A stretch of DNA of 64,000 nt. It comes from Alcanivorax sp. GTDB taxonomy: Bacteria; Pseudomonadota; Gammaproteobacteria; Pseudomonadales; Alcanivoracaceae. The translations under genes were made by a program, and so were the position numbers. Where the stretch lies: positions 310,001 through 374,000 of the forward strand of contig NZ_CP080267.1 in NCBI RefSeq assembly GCF_019431375.1, written 5' to 3'. A model generated the notes under the pieces. The model searched no databases, was not told where the DNA came from, and saw nothing but the letters and a program-made list of their open reading frames with translations. Position 1 is the stretch's first letter. Every line of letters starts with the position of its first letter. Of this stretch, positions 60,451 through 64,000 are shown piece after piece.

Positions 60451-61478
60451 ATCAGCTCCAGCCACCGCTAGTGGAAACGGATGCGGATCTGAGCACGCTC
60501 AATACCCTACGCCTGCCTGCCCGTGCCCGACGACTGGCCAGGCCAGATACCCTGGATGCCCTCGAACAGGTGCTGGCCGAGCGTGACCCGGCCGAGCCGT
60601 TACAGGTGATCGGCGAGGGCAGCAATCTGGTTATCAATGAGGATTTACCCGGTCTTACCCTGTGTCCGGCCATGGATGGTATGGCTCGGGTGAAAGAGGA
60701 CGTGCAGTTTGTCTGGGTCGCCGCCGGGGCCGGGGTGCACTGGGATGACCTGGTGGCCTGGACGGTTGAGCAGGGCTGGCAGGGGCTGGAAAACCTGTCG
60801 CTGATTCCCGGCACCGCCGGGGCGGCACCGTTCCAGAATATCGGAGCTTATGGAGTGGAGTTGTCCCAGGTGCTGGAACAGGTCACGGTAATGGAAGTGG
60901 CCACCGGCCGGGTGACGCACTTTGCCGCCGAAGACTGTGAATTTGCGTACCGGGACAGTCGCTTCAAAAGCCGTGATCGGGGTCGTTACGTGATTACCGG
61001 TATCGAGCTGCGCCTCAACAAGGTACCGGCCTGCAATGTGAGTTACGGGCCGTTGAAAGAGCACTTTGGCCATTTGCCTGCCGAAGAGGTATTACCGGCG
61101 GCGGTGCGCGAGCGGGTGATTGCTGTGCGCCAGAGTAAACTGCCGGACCCGGCGGTGCTGGCCAATGCCGGCAGCTTTTTCAAAAACCCGGTGGTGAGCA
61201 TCGACAAGGCGGGGCAACTGAAAAAAAGCTTCCCGGGTCTGGTCGGCTATGAGCAGCCCGAGGGCATCAAGTTGGCTGCTGGCTGGCTGATCGAAAGGGC
61301 TGGCTGGAAAGGGCGTCGACTTGGCCCTGTGGGCATGCACAGCGAGCAGGCCCTGGTGCTGGTCAACCACGGCGGTGCCACCAGCGAGGATGTGCTGGCA
61401 CTGGCCTCTGCCGTGCGTCGGGATGTGTGGGAGCGGTTTGGCGTCAGCCTGGAGCAGGAACCGATCCTGCTGCCGTAG
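60447..61478 (+). CDS. murB: UDP-N-acetylenolpyruvoylglucosamine reductase
   Basis: A 343-aa FAD enzyme reducing UDP-GlcNAc-enolpyruvate to UDP-MurNAc in peptidoglycan synthesis. The FAD motifs VIGEGSNLVI and IPGTAGAAPFQNIGAYG are clear. The segment LPDPAVLANAGSFFKNPVV holds the catalytic Ser, and the C-terminal domain GVSLEQEPILL is of the E. coli type (MurB type I). It begins at an ATGA overlap and closes the operon before a strong terminator. Confidence 0.95.
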   Translation: MNQLQPPLVETDADLSTLNTLRLPARARRLARPDTLDALEQVLAERDPAEPLQVIGEGSNLVINEDLPGLTLCPAMDGMARVKEDVQFVWVAAGAGVHWDDLVAWTVEQGWQGLENLSLIPGTAGAAPFQNIGAYGVELSQVLEQVTVMEVATGRVTHFAAEDCEFAYRDSRFKSRDRGRYVITGIELRLNKVPACNVSYGPLKEHFGHLPAEEVLPAAVRERVIAVRQSKLPDPAVLANAGSFFKNPVVSIDKAGQLKKSFPGLVGYEQPEGIKLAAGWLIERAGWKGRRLGPVGMHSEQALVLVNHGGATSEDVLALASAVRRDVWERFGVSLEQEPILLP

Positions 61479-61626
61479 AAGAGTGCTTGCACACGAAAGG
61501 TTCGGCTGCGAGCAGCCTCATCGGAACGCCGGATTTCTCGTCACCGTCACAGATTGCGCAGGGTGCACTGAGCCAGAGGCGAACTACACTCTACGTTTTG
61601 GAAGCTGCGGGTGTTTGCGCCCACAA

Positions 61627-61660
61627 AAAAAAGCCCCGCTCAAGAGAGCGGGGCTTTTTT
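61627..61660. terminator. Bidirectional terminator between murB and rne
   Basis: A 15-bp perfect stem: AAAAAAGCCCCGCTC with GAGCGGGGCTTTTTT around the loop AAGA (61642-61645). A and T tracts on both sides let it end both convergent transcripts. The 148 bp between murB and this stem contain no recognised gene. Confidence 0.93.
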
Positions 61661-61681
61661 ATGGTGAAGAGTCGGCTTGCC

Positions 61682-64000
61682 TCAGGATTCTGAGGAAGCG
61701 TCCTCTTCTGCGGCCTTGGCAGCGGCTGCCGCTTCGGCCTGTTGCTGCCGACGGCGCTGGCGCGGGTCATTGCTGGCCCGGCCCATTTCTGCGGCGGCGG
61801 GTTTGGCTTCGGCGCGTACCGCTTTCACCTCGGTGGCCCGGCTCGGTAGCTCATTGGCTTGCGGCTTGGGAGCCTCTTTCGGTTTTTCCGATTCACGGGG
61901 GGCTGGCGCAGTGCGCTGGTAGCCCGGTTGACGCGGATCATTGCTGGCCCGGACCGTGGTGCCGTCCTCGGCGGCGCTTTCTTCTGCCTTCGGTTCGCTG
62001 GCGGCCGGTTTCTGTTCTGCTTGCGCCGGAGCCGCTTCGGCATGGGCCTGGGCAGTGGTGTCTGCCTTGGCGGTGTCCTGCGCTTGCGGTTCAGCTGCTT
62101 CAGCCTTGGCCGGTTGCGGTGCAGCAGGTTGTTCCGTTTTGGGCTCCGCCGGTTGCTGTGCTTCAGTCTGCGGCTGGCGGGGAGCTTGCTGCTGCGCTGC
62201 CTTCTCTGCAGCCGGCGCTTCAGCGGCCGGGGCTTCCGGCTGCTTCTTCACTGGCGCTGCAGTCTGCTGCTCTGCTTGTGCCTCGGCTTGCGGCTCCGCT
62301 TTTACCTGCGGTTCCGGCTGCGGCTCGGCTTTCGGTGCTTGCGGCTTTTCCGCCACCGGGGCGGCAGTGGCAGGCTGTTGCGTGGCTTCCGCTTTTTCTT
62401 CGTTGCGGGTTTCCTCGGCTTTAACCGGTTGCTGTGGCTGCGCCGGTTTGGCGTTGCTTTCAGTTTCAACCTTTTCTGCCGACTCAACCTTGGCGGCGGC
62501 CTTGGGCTGCTCACCAGCGGTGGGCTCCTGGGCCGGAACCAGCTTCGCCGGCGGATGCCCTTCGTTGTCCATCACCGCTGCCGTAGCAGGAGCGCGGTTC
62601 GGTTGCGGTTTGTCGTCCTGTTTTACGTTGCGGGCCGGTTGAGCCTGCTGAGGCTTCTGCTCGCCAGCGGGCTTGTCGCCATTGGCAGCGGATTTTGCCG
62701 GACGCTGACGTTCGCGCAGTGGGCGGTCATCCTTGGCATCGTTGCGACGGGGTGCCTTGGGGCCCTTGCTGTCGCTGGCGGCTTCGGTGTTGTCCTGCTG
62801 CTGAGGCTTCTTGTTGCGAGGCTTGTTGCCGCTGTCGCCCTTGTCTGCCTTGTTGTCGTTGCGGCCTTCATTGTTACGGCTGTCGTTACGGTTGTCGCCA
62901 CCACGGTTATCGTTGCGGTTACGACGATTGTCGTTACGACCACGACGCTCGTTACGGTTGTCGTCCTTGTTGTCGCTGGAACGATCGGCAGAACGGTTGT
63001 CGCCACGATTATCAGACTGACGGTTGTCGTTCTTGCGGTTGCCGCCGTCCCTGTCGTTCTGGCGCTTGTTGCGCGGGTTGCGATTATCGTTATCGCCACC
63101 TTTGCCGGCAGGCTTGCCGCTATCCTGCTTGTTGCGGTTGTCGTTGCGATTGCGGTTGTTGCCGCCGCGACCGCGGGTGTTCTGCTGGCGCGGGCTACCC
63201 TTGCCCTGGGGCTGGGGTTTCTTGACTTTGGCCGGCTTGGGTTCGCTGGTGAAAATCTGCGCCAGCCAGGTGAAGAAGCGCGCCAGGATGCCCAGATTTT
63301 CCGTGGTGGATACTGCCGGTGTCGGCGCCGGTTTCGGCGGTGGCGGGGCAGTGTCCGGTGCCATCAGTTTGACGGCCGGCTCTTGGGTCTTGATTTCGGT
63401 GTCCTGGGCGGAGGCGATATCCGCATCCTTGTTTCCTTCCAGCAGTTCCAGTTCATGGCTGGGCTGGGCGGTGGTCTGATCATCGCGAATCCGTTCCACC
63501 TCGAAATGCGGGGTTTCCAGATTCTGGTTGGGGATGATCACCACGCGAACATTGTGGGCATCCTCAATGGCGCGAAGGGGTTCGCGTTTTTCGTTGAGCA
63601 GGTAGGTGGCGACGGCCACCGGCACCTGGGCCTGGATCTCACCAGTACGCTCTTTCATTACCTCTTCTTCGATGAGGCGCAGGATGCTAAGGGCCAGGGA
63701 TTTCACATCACGGATGTGGCCCTGACCGTTACAGCGTGGGCAGACAATGCTGGAAGTTTCCCCCAGGCTCGGACGCAGTCGCTGGCGGGACAGTTCGAGC
63801 AGACCGAAGCGGGAAATGCGACCCAGCTGGATGCGGGCGCGGTCGGCCTCCAGCGCGTCGCGCATGCGGTTTTCCACGTCCCGCTGGTTGCGGGCCGGGC
63901 CCATGTCGATGAAATCCACCACGATCAGGCCGCCGATATCACGCAACCGCAGCTGGCGGGCGATTTCATCTGCCGCTTCCAGGTTGGTGTTCAGGGCGGT
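61682..64000 (-). CDS. rne: Ribonuclease E, 3' part (5' end outside the window)
   Basis: The frame is open to the window edge (772 codons visible); the start lies upstream on the minus strand. The visible part begins in the DNase I-like catalytic domain (RLRDIGGLIVVDFIDM, with catalytic Asp), then the zinc-link CPRCNGQG and small domain. From about 63.45 kb on, a long disordered scaffold follows: an Arg/Asn/Asp-rich stretch of RNDNR-like repeats (about 62.87-63.18 kb), then Ala/Glu/Gln/Pro-rich sequence. RASNDPRQ occurs twice, near 61.93 kb and near 61.76 kb. The tail should recruit degradosome partners and RNA; the partners cannot be named from sequence alone. Confidence 0.95.
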   Translation of the reverse strand, partial: TALNTNLEAADEIARQLRLRDIGGLIVVDFIDMGPARNQRDVENRMRDALEADRARIQLGRISRFGLLELSRQRLRPSLGETSSIVCPRCNGQGHIRDVKSLALSILRLIEEEVMKERTGEIQAQVPVAVATYLLNEKREPLRAIEDAHNVRVVIIPNQNLETPHFEVERIRDDQTTAQPSHELELLEGNKDADIASAQDTEIKTQEPAVKLMAPDTAPPPPKPAPTPAVSTTENLGILARFFTWLAQIFTSEPKPAKVKKPQPQGKGSPRQQNTRGRGGNNRNRNDNRNKQDSGKPAGKGGDNDNRNPRNKRQNDRDGGNRKNDNRQSDNRGDNRSADRSSDNKDDNRNERRGRNDNRRNRNDNRGGDNRNDSRNNEGRNDNKADKGDSGNKPRNKKPQQQDNTEAASDSKGPKAPRRNDAKDDRPLRERQRPAKSAANGDKPAGEQKPQQAQPARNVKQDDKPQPNRAPATAAVMDNEGHPPAKLVPAQEPTAGEQPKAAAKVESAEKVETESNAKPAQPQQPVKAEETRNEEKAEATQQPATAAPVAEKPQAPKAEPQPEPQVKAEPQAEAQAEQQTAAPVKKQPEAPAAEAPAAEKAAQQQAPRQPQTEAQQPAEPKTEQPAAPQPAKAEAAEPQAQDTAKADTTAQAHAEAAPAQAEQKPAASEPKAEESAAEDGTTVRASNDPRQPGYQRTAPAPRESEKPKEAPKPQANELPSRATEVKAVRAEAKPAAAEMGRASNDPRQRRRQQQAEAAAAAKAAEEDASSES

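Noticed and set aside
62870..63180. Apparent tandem DNA repeat (GTTGTCGTTACG-like), possible CRISPR or satellite
   Set aside because: It is in-frame coding sequence for the Arg/Asn/Asp-rich tail of RNase E; unit length and spacing are irregular.
1..64000. tRNA, rRNA, CRISPR arrays, prophage or complete insertion sequences
   Set aside because: None recognised on reading both strands; absence is by eye and small RNAs could be missed.

Overview
The window reads as chromosomal DNA of a GC-rich, marine, Pseudomonas-like gammaproteobacterium. An Alcanivorax-type organism is my best guess (inference from gene order, a sodium-pumping NADH dehydrogenase and protein style; no search was run). Much of the backbone follows an order I recall from Pseudomonas: topA, a DUF6586 gene, psrA, nagZ, a 5'-methylthioinosine phosphorylase, csiV/mfd, gap, nqrABCDEF-apbE-nqrM, lol genes, comEC, exbB/exbD-like genes, lpxK, kdsB, a low-molecular-weight phosphatase, murB and rne. 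Accessory genes are inserted between these blocks.

Layout. 0-10.5 kb: topoisomerase I; the fatty-acid regulator PsrA with a clear self-operator; peptidoglycan recycling (YkuD protein plus NagZ); an MscS channel; purine/methylthioinosine salvage (hpt plus MTIP); a CBS-domain membrane protein; cysK. 10.5-19.4 kb: a flavoprotein, a DUF6394 protein with a two-RCK potassium channel, a minus-strand trio (ABM-domain, DUF1857, pirin), a short-chain dehydrogenase broken by one in-frame stop, an intact one, and a YebC-family protein. 19.5-23.9 kb: a minus-strand operon for branched-chain amino acid catabolism (leucine dehydrogenase, E1 alpha, E1 beta, E2). 24.2-32.1 kb: csiV, mfd, tesB, a 4Fe-4S-type uracil-DNA glycosylase, a MITE-like element and gap. 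32.3-39.7 kb: the complete Na+-NQR operon followed by its two maturation genes. 40-49 kb: accessory genes, namely a GNAT/C39 fusion, patatin, GDPD, sulfotransferase, glycosyltransferase plus DUF2334, YecR-like lipoprotein and the AguA/AguB agmatine pathway. 49-64 kb: an unknown acidic periplasmic protein, LolC/F and LolD, DUF2062, ComEC, ExbB/ExbD-like proteins, MsbA-LpxK-KdsB-PTP-MurB, and the 3' part of rne running off the window.

The least expected signal is between genes. Several spacers hold nested inverted repeats. Four are REPIN-like, with GTAGGAGC-type heads and GCGA tails in inverted pairs, and two of these enclose nearly the same inner arms. Other spacers have the same two-ended design with different words. 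Two genes end inside mobile repeats: the uracil-DNA glycosylase stop lies in a 32-bp terminal inverted repeat, and the GNAT/C39 stop is the TAG of a REP head. No CRISPR array, rRNA, tRNA, prophage or complete insertion sequence was seen.
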